Assembly (NCBI GenBank): GCA_002421005.1
Contig: DIJC01000015.1
Span: forward strand, 62,001 to 126,000
Length of the DNA stretch: 64,000 nt
Direction: 5' to 3'
DNA from: Enterobacteriaceae bacterium UBA5654
GTDB lineage: Bacteria; Pseudomonadota; Gammaproteobacteria; Enterobacterales; Enterobacteriaceae
The notes under the pieces are model-generated. The model did no database searches, was not told the DNA's origin, and saw only the letters and a list, made by a program, of their open reading frames with translations. Shown here piece by piece: positions 26,887 to 35,732 of this stretch. Both the position numbers and the translations under genes were made by a program. The number at the start of each line of letters is the position of its first letter. The stretch's first letter is position 1.

Positions 26887-27837
26887 ATGAACACCCGCTT
26901 TGCCAGCCTCATTCGCTGGATCTTTTCTGCATCACTCTGCCTTTGCGCATTTTCCTCCTGGGCCAGCGTTACGTTAACCTCCGCTGATGAGCAGCAAATT
27001 AACGCGCTTATTGACCGCTGGAATGACGACCTTAACCGTCAAGAGCAGGCGCAGCCGCAGTCCTTGTACGCGCCGCAGGTCGAATGGTTCGGGCAAACGC
27101 TGACCGCGCAGCAGGTTCTGGCTAATCAGCAGGCGTTTCTCGCCAAAAATAAAAACTATCAGCAGTCCATCGTCAGCACGCTGAATATTCAGCCAGCGGA
27201 AGAAGATCGGGTTCAGGTCCGTTTTGTCAAACGTGCGGGGCTGGATCTGGATAAGGAGCAGAACTATCCGGCGGAATTTATACTGAAAAAAGAAACCTCA
27301 GGCTGGCGCATTGTAAGCGAAACCGACGGCATCACCCGTGCGGTGCAGAGCAAAGACGACAGCAGCCTGGTAGCGAAAGGCAAATTCGACGGCAGCCATA
27401 CCAGCTATGTCTGGATGACGGACAGTGATCCACGTACCGGCGGCGTGTGTACGGAAGAGGGCGACTGCGAGTGCGCATTATGGAGTAGCGTTCCCGATGT
27501 TTTACCGGTCAAAATTCCCCAGTGTCTGGCGGGCGGTGTCGAAACCGTTTCCGGGCTGGACGACAGTGGCCGTGACCGGGTATTACTTTTCCCGCAGTGG
27601 TGGAGCAGCGCTCTGCGCGTGCTTTACCTGTACGATATCCAACAAAAGCAGTGGATCAAAACCCTGCCGGGTATTTCCTTTAATATAAACCTTCAGGAAA
27701 CGGCAACCGGCGCGGATCTGGTGAAGCGCGATCCGGCCCATCCGGGCAGGGTTAACGTTGTTCAGTCCGTATTTGATGAAGCGAAAGAAGAGCCGACCAC
27801 CAAAGTGGTGAGTCAGACGCTGCGCACGCTGAAATAA
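26887..27837 (+). CDS. Unrecognised secreted protein
   Basis: 316 residues from the ATG at 26887, preceded by AAGGAAC. A signal peptide ends at SSWA. Residues about 25-135 look like a small alpha/beta (NTF2-like) domain (NALIDRWNDDLNRQEQAQPQ ... GWRIVSETDGITRAV). The C-terminal half has four Cys, three clustered as CTEEGDCEC and one in PQCLAGG, which could form disulfides in the periplasm, then an LFPQWWSSALRVLYLYD segment. I do not recognise the family. It occupies the place where E. coli has the ybeQ-hscC-rihA block, between ybeL and gltL. Periplasmic location is inferred. Confidence 0.75.
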   Translation: MNTRFASLIRWIFSASLCLCAFSSWASVTLTSADEQQINALIDRWNDDLNRQEQAQPQSLYAPQVEWFGQTLTAQQVLANQQAFLAKNKNYQQSIVSTLNIQPAEEDRVQVRFVKRAGLDLDKEQNYPAEFILKKETSGWRIVSETDGITRAVQSKDDSSLVAKGKFDGSHTSYVWMTDSDPRTGGVCTEEGDCECALWSSVPDVLPVKIPQCLAGGVETVSGLDDSGRDRVLLFPQWWSSALRVLYLYDIQQKQWIKTLPGISFNINLQETATGADLVKRDPAHPGRVNVVQSVFDEAKEEPTTKVVSQTLRTLK

Positions 27838-27861
27838 TGCGTACACTCGCGTAGTTATAAC

Positions 27862-27893
27862 GAAGATCGCCGCACAGGGATGCGGCGATCTTC
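27862..27893. terminator. Long convergent hairpin after gltL and the secreted protein gene
   Basis: Perfect 13-bp stem GAAGATCGCCGCA / TGCGGCGATCTTC with a 6-base loop, between two convergent genes. There is no clear T-run, so it may act by stabilising 3' ends or as a weak bidirectional terminator. Confidence 0.65.
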
Positions 27894-27923
27894 ATTAACT
27901 CCGGGCGTCAGACCGGAGGAAAA

Positions 27924-28649
27924 TTAATGCAGGATTTTGGCGAGGAAATCCTTCGCCCGATCGGATTGTGGATTGGCGAAAAACTCTTCTTTTGCCGAAT
28001 CCTCGACGATTTTCCCTTCATCCATAAAGATCACCCGGTTGGCGACTTTGCGTGCAAAGCCCATTTCGTGCGTCACCACCATCATGGTCATGCCTTCGTT
28101 TGCCAGTTCCACCATCACGTCCAGCACTTCGTTGATCATTTCAGGATCGAGGGCCGAGGTGGGTTCGTCAAACAGCATGGCGACCGGGTCCATACACAGC
28201 GCGCGGGCGATGGCGACGCGCTGCTGCTGACCGCCGGAAAGCTGCGCCGGAAACTTGTTGGCGTGCGCCGACAGGCCCACACGGTCCAGTAATTTCAGCC
28301 CTTTTTCGCGCGCGGCGGCTTTATTGCGCTTCAGCACTTTTACCTGCGCCAGCGTCAGGTTTTCCAGAATCGACAGATGCGGGAACAGTTCAAAGTGCTG
28401 GAACACCATCCCTACATGCGAGCGCAGTTCGGCGAGATTGGTTTTTTTATCGTTCACTTTGGTGCCGTTAACGACGATTTCGCCTTTCTGCACCGGCTCC
28501 AGCCCGTTCACCGTTTTGATAAGCGTTGACTTACCGGAACCGGAAGGGCCGCAAACCACCACCACTTCACCTTTTTTTACTTCCGTTGAGCAGTCGGTCA
28601 GCACCTGAAAGTGACCATACCATTTAGAAACGTTTTTCAGGGAAATCAT
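27924..28649 (-). CDS. gltL: Glutamate/aspartate ABC importer ATPase
   Basis: 241 residues. Walker A GPSGSGKST, signature LSGGQQQRVAIARAL, Walker B AMLFDEPTSALDP and the His switch VVTHEMGFA are all present. It drives uptake through GltJK. The start overlaps the gltK stop by 4 bases. Last gene of gltIJKL. Confidence 0.97.
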   Translation of the reverse strand: MISLKNVSKWYGHFQVLTDCSTEVKKGEVVVVCGPSGSGKSTLIKTVNGLEPVQKGEIVVNGTKVNDKKTNLAELRSHVGMVFQHFELFPHLSILENLTLAQVKVLKRNKAAAREKGLKLLDRVGLSAHANKFPAQLSGGQQQRVAIARALCMDPVAMLFDEPTSALDPEMINEVLDVMVELANEGMTMMVVTHEMGFARKVANRVIFMDEGKIVEDSAKEEFFANPQSDRAKDFLAKILH

Positions 28650-29323
28650 GATACTGTCCTTTTCTTCAAATAGCTGACCAACAGCGAAGCACTCAGGCTG
28701 ATAGCAAAGTAAATCGCACCGGCAAAGAGGATCATTTCGACCTGGGTTCCGTCACGCTCGCCAATGGTCGAGGCGGTACGGAAGAAATCGGCGAGGCTGA
28801 GCACGTAAACCAGCGAGGTATCCTGGAACAACACAATGCCCTGCGTGAGCAGCAGCGGCACCATGGCGCGGAACGCCTGCGGCAGAATGATCAATTTCAT
28901 CGACTGCCAGTGAGTCATCCCCAGCGCCAGCGCCGCGTTGGACTGCCCGCGCGAGACGCTCTGAATACCAGCACGGATAATTTCCGAATAGTAGGCGGCT
29001 TCAAACATCGAAAATGCCACCATCGCGGAGATCAGGCGGATATCCGTTTTCGGCGACAGCCCCAGCACGTTTTGCAGGAAGCCCGGCACAATCAGATAAA
29101 ACCACAGCAGCACCATCACCAGCGGAATGGAGCGGAAAACGTTCACGTAGGCGGTGGCAAACCAGGCCACCGGCTTAAAGGTCGACAGCCGCATCACCGC
29201 CAGTAGGGTGCCCCAGACGATACCAATCAGCACGGCGGTCACGGTGATTTTAAGCGTTATCACCAGCCCGTCGAGCAGATAAGGCAGGGAGGGGACGATG
29301 GAACTCCAGTCAAATTCGTACAT
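28646..29323 (-). CDS. gltK: Glutamate/aspartate ABC importer permease GltK
   Basis: 225-residue inner-membrane permease of the polar amino-acid uptake family, with about five helices and the ATPase-contact loop (SRGQSNAALALGMTHWQSM). It pairs with GltJ. The start overlaps the gltJ stop by one base. Confidence 0.96.
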   Translation of the reverse strand: MYEFDWSSIVPSLPYLLDGLVITLKITVTAVLIGIVWGTLLAVMRLSTFKPVAWFATAYVNVFRSIPLVMVLLWFYLIVPGFLQNVLGLSPKTDIRLISAMVAFSMFEAAYYSEIIRAGIQSVSRGQSNAALALGMTHWQSMKLIILPQAFRAMVPLLLTQGIVLFQDTSLVYVLSLADFFRTASTIGERDGTQVEMILFAGAIYFAISLSASLLVSYLKKRTVS

Positions 29324-30063
29324 TATTTGCCTCCCATATTGCCCGGCAGGCGTACTTTACGTTCTACCAAATTCATCACCACCATGATAATGGCGTTAAT
29401 CAGTACGTAGGCGAGGGTGATCGCGGTAAACGATTCCCAGGCGTGCGCGGAGTAATCCAGCAGCTTGCCCGCCTGCGCCGCCATATCCACCAGCCCGATG
29501 GTTGAAGCAATGGCGGAGTTTTTCACCAGGTTCATCATTTCCGAGGTCATCGGCGGGACGATCACCCGGTAGGCGTTGGGCAGCAGCACATAGCGGTAAG
29601 CCTGCGGCAGCGTCAGGCCCATCGCCAGCGCCGCGCTTTTTTGCCCGCGCGGCAGTGACTGAATGGCGGCGCGCACCTGCTCGCACACGCGTGCGGCGGT
29701 AAACAGCCCCAGACAAATCATTGAGGAGAGGAAAAACTGAATATTCGGGTCCAGTTCGGCTTTAAACCACATACCGAGATCTTCCGGCAGCAGCTCAGGC
29801 ACCACCAGATACCAGGTAAAGAATTGCACGATAAGCGGCACGTTGCGGAACAGCTCAACGTACAGCGTGCCGAGACCGGATAAAAAGCGGTTCGGGACGG
29901 TACGCAGGATGCCAAACAGCGAGCCAACGAGAAAGGCGATGATCCAGGCGGTTATCGACAGCGCGACGGTGACCTGGAAGCCGTTCCACAGCCAGCCCAG
30001 ATACGTCGTGTTGCCGAAGGGGGCCTGCTGTAAAAAAATACCCCAGTTCCAGTCTATGGACAT
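29323..30063 (-). CDS. gltJ: Glutamate/aspartate ABC importer permease GltJ
   Basis: 246 residues, same family as GltK, with the EAA-type loop PRGQKSAALAMGLTLPQAY. It forms the translocation pore with GltK. A 160-bp gap containing a terminator-like hairpin separates it from gltI. Confidence 0.96.
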   Translation of the reverse strand: MSIDWNWGIFLQQAPFGNTTYLGWLWNGFQVTVALSITAWIIAFLVGSLFGILRTVPNRFLSGLGTLYVELFRNVPLIVQFFTWYLVVPELLPEDLGMWFKAELDPNIQFFLSSMICLGLFTAARVCEQVRAAIQSLPRGQKSAALAMGLTLPQAYRYVLLPNAYRVIVPPMTSEMMNLVKNSAIASTIGLVDMAAQAGKLLDYSAHAWESFTAITLAYVLINAIIMVVMNLVERKVRLPGNMGGK

Positions 30064-30076
30064 ACTTCTACTCCAG

Positions 30077-30215
30077 AAAAAAAAGGGTAGCAGCGCTACC
30101 CTCGAAGATTGTTGAACAGCTTACTGCGGTATTCGCGTCGGGTGGGGAACGACCCCCCGGCGTATAGTCTGTCCGTGCTGTTTCGACAATCGAGAGGGCA
30201 GGTTCTCCTGCCCCT
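30077..30215 (-). ncRNA. sroC: SroC-type RNA in the gltI-gltJ intergenic region
   Basis: In E. coli and Salmonella, SroC is a stable RNA cut from the gltIJKL mRNA between gltI and gltJ, and it sponges the sRNA GcvB. The same position here, read on the minus strand, has a 5' stem (GGGCAGG / CCTGCCC) and a final perfect hairpin GGGTAGC-GCT-GCTACCC followed by eight T (30077-30101). Ends are estimated from these structures. The hairpin would also reduce transcription into gltJKL relative to gltI. Primary-sequence identity to SroC was not checked. Confidence 0.7.
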
Positions 30216-30223
30216 GGTTCTTA

Positions 30224-31132
30224 TTAATTCAGGGCTTTATCGTTTGGCTCTTTGAACAGCGCTTTCATCTCATTAGAGAGTTCAAAGTTCATGTTCAGAT
30301 TTTTCGGTGGGATGGGGTTTTTAAACCACTTATCAAACCATTTTTCTGCTTCCCCGGAGGTCTGGGCCTGGGCGATGGTGTCATCCATCAGCTTTTTAAA
30401 CTCGGTATCGCCTTTACGCAGCATACAGCCGTAGGCTTCCTGTGATTGCGGCTTACCGACGATTTCCCAGTTATCCGGTTTTTTCGCTTTTGCACGTTCA
30501 CCGGCCAGCAGAGCATCATCCATCATAAAGGCCACCGCGCGACCGCTTTCCAGGGTACGGAAGGAGTCGCCGTGATCTTTCGCGCTGATGATACGCATAT
30601 CCATTTTTTGTTCGTCATTCAGCTTATGCAGCAGCACTTCGGACGTGGTCCCGGAGGTCACAACGACCGCTTTCCCTTTCAGATCCGGGAAGTCTTTAAC
30701 GTTGCCGCCTTTTTTCGCCAGCAGACGAGTCCCGACCACGAAAATGGTGTCGGAGAAGGCGGCCTGTTTCTGACGCTCAAGGTTATTGGTCGTGGAGCCG
30801 CACTCAAAATCGAAGGTGCCGTTTTGCAGCAGCGGAATACGGTTTTGTGAAGTAATCGGGATCAGCTTCACCTGCAAATCAGGTTTGTTCAGCTTTTTCT
30901 TCACCGCTTCAACGATAGCGTTGGAGTAATCCTGCGAATAGCCAACCACTTTCTGCTGGTTGTCGTAGTAGGAGAACGGCACTGAAGATTCACGGTGGCC
31001 GACCACGATCACGCCATTTTTGGCGATTTTTTCGAGGGTGCTTCCCGCCGCAGGCGCAGCATCCTCTGCATGGACCACCCCCGCAGAGATGCCCATGACC
31101 AGCATTGCCGTGGCCAGTTTACATAATTGCAT
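30224..31132 (-). CDS. gltI: Glutamate/aspartate periplasmic binding protein
   Basis: 302 residues from the ATG ending at 31132, which has GGAG seven bases upstream and equals the E. coli length. Signal peptide ends VHA. The mature protein begins EDAAPAAGSTLEKIAKNGVI. It captures glutamate and aspartate for GltJKL. The leader carries a C/A-rich GcvB-type site, and SroC lies just after the gene. Confidence 0.96.
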   Translation of the reverse strand: MQLCKLATAMLVMGISAGVVHAEDAAPAAGSTLEKIAKNGVIVVGHRESSVPFSYYDNQQKVVGYSQDYSNAIVEAVKKKLNKPDLQVKLIPITSQNRIPLLQNGTFDFECGSTTNNLERQKQAAFSDTIFVVGTRLLAKKGGNVKDFPDLKGKAVVVTSGTTSEVLLHKLNDEQKMDMRIISAKDHGDSFRTLESGRAVAFMMDDALLAGERAKAKKPDNWEIVGKPQSQEAYGCMLRKGDTEFKKLMDDTIAQAQTSGEAEKWFDKWFKNPIPPKNLNMNFELSNEMKALFKEPNDKALN

Positions 31133-31173
31133 ATCCAACTCCTTTTATCGTCAGCGCCGGGACGCTGTTGATA

Positions 31174-31197
31174 CCCATTGTGAGTGTTTGTGTTGTT
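31174..31197 (-). promoter_or_regulatory. C/A-rich GcvB target region in the gltI leader
   Basis: On the mRNA strand the leader contains ACAACACAAACACTCACAAT, 45-65 bases before the start codon. C/A-rich elements upstream of the ribosome site are the known GcvB pairing targets in gltI of Salmonella. GcvB would repress gltI here, and SroC would relieve it. Confidence 0.65.
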
Positions 31198-31499
31198 ATG
31201 ACCTGCGACTTAAGCGTGCAGTGTTATTGCTATTTGTTAACATTTAGTCTGGCTTAATGTAAAGATTTTGCTGCATTAATGTTTATTTTTGCGAGGTGCG
31301 CCGCACCATTAAAAGGCAAAAATAGCGCAATGCACTTTTCGGGTGCCACCAGTGCGCTATTGTGGTGCGACCCGGTTGCGCTTATGCGAATTTCGCAGCT
31401 GGCTATGAATATTAAGCAAAGGGTGTGCCAGAAAGGACGAGCATGACGGGGAGCGGAGCAGAACGGCGGCGTATTTCCGGCGGCAAGAAAATGTCGCGG

Positions 31500-31541
31500 C
31501 AAAAAAATCCCCCGCACTACTCTGCGCGAGGGATTTTTGAC
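31500..31541 (-). terminator. lnt terminator
   Basis: AAAAATCCC ... GGGATTTTT imperfect stem-loop with an inner CGC/GCG stem; on the minus strand it ends in a T-run just after the lnt stop. Confidence 0.75.
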
Positions 31542-31552
31542 GGCAAATAACC

Positions 31553-33088
31553 TTAACGGCGCTGGCGCAGACTCATCAGCAGCGCGCCAAAGCCGAACAG
31601 CGCGGTCAGGATCCACAGCGGCCAGTTACCGGTACGGGCATAAGGCGTCAGGCCGGTGGTGGGCGTGACGTTGGTGGTCAATACCTGACGGGTGAACTGC
31701 GGGATCATCGCCTGGATCTCACCCTGCGGGCCAATCACCGCCGTAATACCGTTGTTGGTACTGCGCAGCAGCGGACGCGCCAGTTCCAGCGCGCGCATCC
31801 GCGCCATCTGGAAGTGCTGCCACGGACCAATGGATTTGCCAAACCATGCGTCGTTGGAAATCGTCAGCAGGAAATCGTTCTCCGGGCGGAAGTTGTCGCG
31901 CACCTGCTCGCCGAGAATGATTTCATAGCAGATTGCCGCCGTCAGCGTATAGCCGTTAACCGACAGCGGCGGCTGTACGTAAGGGCCACGGCTGAAGGAT
32001 GACATCGGCAGATCGAAGAACGGTGCCAGCGGACGCAGGATGGTTTCCAGCGGCACGAATTCACCAAATGGCACTAAGTGATTTTTATTGTAGCGGTCGG
32101 TGGATTCATAGCTGTAGGGCGAATCTTTACCCAGCGTAATAATGGTGTTGTAGGTATCGTAGCGATTCTGCTTGTTCAGCCGGGCATCGACAATGCCGGT
32201 GATCAGCGAACTGCCTTTCGCCCGCAGCATTCCGTCCAGCTCCTTCAGCAAGGGCTGCTGGTTGATTTCCAGATCGGTAATGGCGGATTCCGGCCAGATA
32301 ATCAGCGAAGATTTGCCCATCAGCGGCTGGGTGGCATCGAGGTAAATCTTGAGCGTACTGATGAGCTGATCTTCATCCCATTTCAGCGACTGGGGAATAT
32401 TCCCCTGCACCAACGAAACCTGAGTTGTTTTCTCAGGTTCCGGCTGATACCACTGGATATAGCGCAGCGGGATGGGCAGGGCGAACAGCACCAGCGCTGC
32501 CACCAGCGGCCGCCAGTTGCGGGTGACGGCGGCCAGCACCAGCAGGCCGCTGACCATCATCAGCAAAAAGTTAATCGCTTCTACGCCGGTAACGGGCGCC
32601 ATGCCTTTCAGCGGGCCGTCAATCTGGCTGTAGCCAAACTGCAGCCACGGGAAGCCGGTTAATACCCAGCCACGCAGGAATTCGCTAATTTGCCAGACGA
32701 CCGGTGCAGCGATGGCTACCCGCAGCCAGCTGGTTTTCGGCCACAATCGCGCCAGAATACCGCCGAAAAGCCCGGTATACAGCGCCATATAAGCTGCCAG
32801 CAGCACCACCAGAAAGACGTTGACCGGTCCCGGCATCCCGCCAAACTGCGCGATGCTGACATACACCCAATTAATGCCGCTGCCGAAAAGACCGAAGCCC
32901 CAGCAGAAACCAATGCCCGCCGCCTGAAGCGGACGGCGGTTGAGCGTCAGCGCCTGAAGGCCCATCAGCGAAATGAGGGCGGCGGGCCAGATGTCATAAG
33001 GAGAAAAAGCCAGCGTTCCGCTGGCTCCGAAAAGTAGCGCCAGCAGCAGACGTACGCGCTGGCGTTCAAGAAGGGAGGCACATGCCAT
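31553..33088 (-). CDS. lnt: Apolipoprotein N-acyltransferase
   Basis: 511 residues: six to eight N-terminal membrane helices, then a periplasmic nitrilase-like domain (about 220-480) with the active-site Cys in AAICYEIILG and conserved Glu in IIWPESAI. It adds the third acyl chain to lipoproteins in the inner membrane, needed for Lol sorting. It is 5 bp downstream of corC, as in E. coli. Confidence 0.96.
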   Translation of the reverse strand: MACASLLERQRVRLLLALLFGASGTLAFSPYDIWPAALISLMGLQALTLNRRPLQAAGIGFCWGFGLFGSGINWVYVSIAQFGGMPGPVNVFLVVLLAAYMALYTGLFGGILARLWPKTSWLRVAIAAPVVWQISEFLRGWVLTGFPWLQFGYSQIDGPLKGMAPVTGVEAINFLLMMVSGLLVLAAVTRNWRPLVAALVLFALPIPLRYIQWYQPEPEKTTQVSLVQGNIPQSLKWDEDQLISTLKIYLDATQPLMGKSSLIIWPESAITDLEINQQPLLKELDGMLRAKGSSLITGIVDARLNKQNRYDTYNTIITLGKDSPYSYESTDRYNKNHLVPFGEFVPLETILRPLAPFFDLPMSSFSRGPYVQPPLSVNGYTLTAAICYEIILGEQVRDNFRPENDFLLTISNDAWFGKSIGPWQHFQMARMRALELARPLLRSTNNGITAVIGPQGEIQAMIPQFTRQVLTTNVTPTTGLTPYARTGNWPLWILTALFGFGALLMSLRQRR

Positions 33089-33093
33089 TGATA

Positions 33094-33972
33094 TTACTCG
33101 TCCATTTTAGGTTGCGCAGAATCTTCCGGCAGTTTGACGTGAACCTGAATGATGCGGCGGCTGTCCGCCATTGCCACTTTGAACTGATAGCCGTCAATAT
33201 CGATGGTTTCGCCACGGGCAGGTAAATGACCAAACGCCTGCATGACTAAGCCGCCGATGGTATCGACTTCATCGTCGCTGAAATGGGTGCCGAAGGTGTC
33301 GTTAAAATCTTCAATCGACGCCAGCGCGCGCAGGGTCCAGGTGTGACGGCTGAGCTGACGGAAGTCGATATCTTCTTCTTCGTCATACTCATCTTCAATT
33401 TCACCGACGATCAGCTCCAGAATGTCTTCGATGGTCACCAGACCAGAGACGCCGCCGAATTCGTCAATGACGATAGCCATGTGATAACGCTGAGAACGGA
33501 ACTCTTTCAGCATCCGGTCAACCCGTTTGCTTTCAGGGACAACCACTGCCGGACGTAACACCTTATCCATGCTGAAGGCTTCAGCATCGCTGCGCATAAA
33601 CGGCAGCAGATCTTTGGCCATCAGAATCCCTTCGATGTGATCTTTGTCTTCGCTGATCACCGGAAAACGCGAGTGGGCGGATTCGATAATGACATCGAGG
33701 CATTCGTCCAGCGTCTGGTTGCGTTTCAGGGTGACCATCTGCGAGCGGGGGATCATGATATCGCGGACCCGCTGGTCGGCGATGTCCATTACCCCTTCGA
33801 GCATATCGCGCGTATCTTCATCGATCAGCTCGTTCTGCCCGGAATCACGGATCAGCGCCAGCAGTTCATCGCGGTTTTTCGGTTCGCCGTGAAAAAGCTG
33901 GCTTAATAACAGGGAGAAAAATCCCTTTTTGCTAGTTATTGTGTCACTACTGTGTGAATTGTCGTCGCTCAT
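33094..33972 (-). CDS. corC: CorC (YbeX) CBS-domain protein
   Basis: 292 residues: an acidic N-terminus, two CBS domains (about 70-190) and a C-terminal CorC/HlyC transporter-associated domain. No membrane helix. It has been linked to Mg2+/Co2+ efflux with CorA and, more recently, to ribosome-related phenotypes together with YbeY and YbeZ, its neighbours. Length is the same as E. coli. Confidence 0.93.
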   Translation of the reverse strand: MSDDNSHSSDTITSKKGFFSLLLSQLFHGEPKNRDELLALIRDSGQNELIDEDTRDMLEGVMDIADQRVRDIMIPRSQMVTLKRNQTLDECLDVIIESAHSRFPVISEDKDHIEGILMAKDLLPFMRSDAEAFSMDKVLRPAVVVPESKRVDRMLKEFRSQRYHMAIVIDEFGGVSGLVTIEDILELIVGEIEDEYDEEEDIDFRQLSRHTWTLRALASIEDFNDTFGTHFSDDEVDTIGGLVMQAFGHLPARGETIDIDGYQFKVAMADSRRIIQVHVKLPEDSAQPKMDE

Positions 33973-34068
33973 GGCGTCGTGTGGGTTCTCATGTCAGTTA
34001 AAATTTCGTCCGCCGCGTCACCTCAGCGCCGGACGTTGAACCTGTGCGCCAGCATTCTGGCGCGCGGG

Positions 34069-34536
34069 TTACTCCTTCTCGGCAATGTACGGATCCTCGT
34101 AACCGAGAGCAAGCATTATCTCAGTTTCAAGGGCTTCCATCTCTTCTGCCTCATCGTCTTCAATGTGGTCGTAGCCCAGCAGGTGCAAACTGCCGTGAAC
34201 CACCATATGCGCCCAGTGCGCTTCCAGCGGTTTCTCCTGCTCTTTGGCTTCCTGTTCGACCACCTGGCGGCAGATGATTAAATCGCCCAGCAGCGGCAGT
34301 TCAATCCCCGGCGGCGCTTCAAACGGAAAGGAAAGCACGTTGGTCGGTTTGTCCTTGCCGCGATAGGTCAGGTTAAGCTCATGGCTTTCTGCTTCATCCA
34401 CCAGCCGAATCGTGACTTCTGATTCTTCCTGAAACGCGGGGATAACTGCATTCAGCCAGGTCTGAAACTGCGCTTCTTCCGGCAGGCCCGCGTTGTTTTC
34501 GCAGGCCAGTTGTAAATCGAGGATCACCTCACTCAT
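34069..34536 (-). CDS. ybeY: YbeY endoribonuclease
   Basis: 155 residues with the zinc motif HGSLHLLGYDH (H-x3-H-x5-H) of the UPF0054 family. It is needed for 16S rRNA 3' maturation and ribosome quality control. The start overlaps the ybeZ stop by 4 bases, so the pair is translationally coupled. Confidence 0.96.
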   Translation of the reverse strand: MSEVILDLQLACENNAGLPEEAQFQTWLNAVIPAFQEESEVTIRLVDEAESHELNLTYRGKDKPTNVLSFPFEAPPGIELPLLGDLIICRQVVEQEAKEQEKPLEAHWAHMVVHGSLHLLGYDHIEDDEAEEMEALETEIMLALGYEDPYIAEKE

Positions 34537-35573
34537 TTTTGCTCCTGCGCTTCGCGCCTGCGTTCTTCGGCCTGCTCAGCGCGGCGTTTTTGATCGGCTT
34601 CTTCCCATTTTTCATAGGCGGTAACGATGCGGGCAACCACCGGGTGGCGCACTACGTCTTCGCTGTGGAAGAAGTTAAAGCTGATTTCATCGACGTCCGA
34701 CAGCACTTCAATGGCGTGACGCAGGCCAGATTTGGTACTGCGCGGCAGATCGACCTGGGTGATGTCGCCGGTGATCACCGCCTTTGAATTAAAACCGATA
34801 CGGGTCAGGAACATTTTCATCTGTTCGATGGTGGTGTTCTGGCTTTCATCAAGAATAATGAAGGCGTCGTTGAGGGTGCGACCACGCATATAGGCCAGCG
34901 GTGCAACTTCGATCACGTTGCGCTCCATCAGCTTTTCAACTTTTTCAAAGCCGAGCATTTCAAACAGCGCGTCATACAGCGGGCGCAGGTACGGGTCAAC
35001 TTTCTGGCTTAAATCGCCGGGCAGGAAGCCCAGCTTTTCACCGGCTTCAACCGCCGGGCGGGTCAGCAGAATGCGGCGAATTTCCTGACGCTCCAGGGCA
35101 TCAACCGCCGCCGCCACCGCCAGATAGGTTTTACCCGTCCCGGCAGGGCCAACGCCAAAGGTGATGTCGTGGTCGAGAATATTGGCAATATACTGCGCCT
35201 GATTCGGCGTGCGCGGTTTAATCACCCCGCGCTTGGTTTTGATATGAATCGCTTTACCGTATTCCGGCACGCTTTCAGCGCTTTGTTCCAGCACCCGCGC
35301 TTCTTTGATAGCGAGGTGGATTTGTTCCGGCTCAATATCCTGGATCTGCCCGCGCATTGGCGCAGTATCGACATACAGCGTGCGCAGGATATCTGCTGCG
35401 GCAGTCACGCAGATCGGTCGGCCAGTCAGGGTAAAGTGGTAATCATGACGATTGATTTCGATGCCCAGTCGGCGTTCGAGGTGTTTGATATTGTCATCAA
35501 ACGGTCCGCACAGGCTTAGCAGGCGGGCATTATCGGCTGGTTCAAGGGTAATTTCACGAGATTCTGTATTCAA
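34533..35573 (-). CDS. ybeZ: YbeZ PhoH-like ATPase
   Basis: 346 residues, TTG start. PhoH/SpoT-like P-loop ATPase with Walker A GVGPAGTGKTYLA and Walker B AFIILDESQN. It partners YbeY and is thought to act in RNA metabolism. The gene lies 159 bp after miaB; a GGCCTGCC/GGCAGGCC hairpin at 35706-35725 sits in that gap. Confidence 0.94.
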   Translation of the reverse strand: MNTESREITLEPADNARLLSLCGPFDDNIKHLERRLGIEINRHDYHFTLTGRPICVTAAADILRTLYVDTAPMRGQIQDIEPEQIHLAIKEARVLEQSAESVPEYGKAIHIKTKRGVIKPRTPNQAQYIANILDHDITFGVGPAGTGKTYLAVAAAVDALERQEIRRILLTRPAVEAGEKLGFLPGDLSQKVDPYLRPLYDALFEMLGFEKVEKLMERNVIEVAPLAYMRGRTLNDAFIILDESQNTTIEQMKMFLTRIGFNSKAVITGDITQVDLPRSTKSGLRHAIEVLSDVDEISFNFFHSEDVVRHPVVARIVTAYEKWEEADQKRRAEQAEERRREAQEQK

Positions 35574-35732
35574 ACTGTTCCTCTTTTACCGGTATAGCCA
35601 CAGCGCGATGAAAGCAGCGTTGCGGCGGAGTTTGATCATTATTCACCTTGCAGGAAAAGGCGCAAGCTCTGGAATAAATATGGGGGAGGCGAGGAGGGAA
35701 AACAAGGCCTGCCGTGCGGCAGGCCGGAGAGA

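Larger units (their letters stand above)
31139..31552. other. Intergenic region between gltI and lnt
   Basis: About 410 bp. It holds the gltI leader and promoter region, the C/A-rich GcvB site, and the lnt terminator near its right end. The part from about 31260 to 31495 contains nothing I can name; the open frames there have no recognisable homology or ribosome site. Confidence 0.5.
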
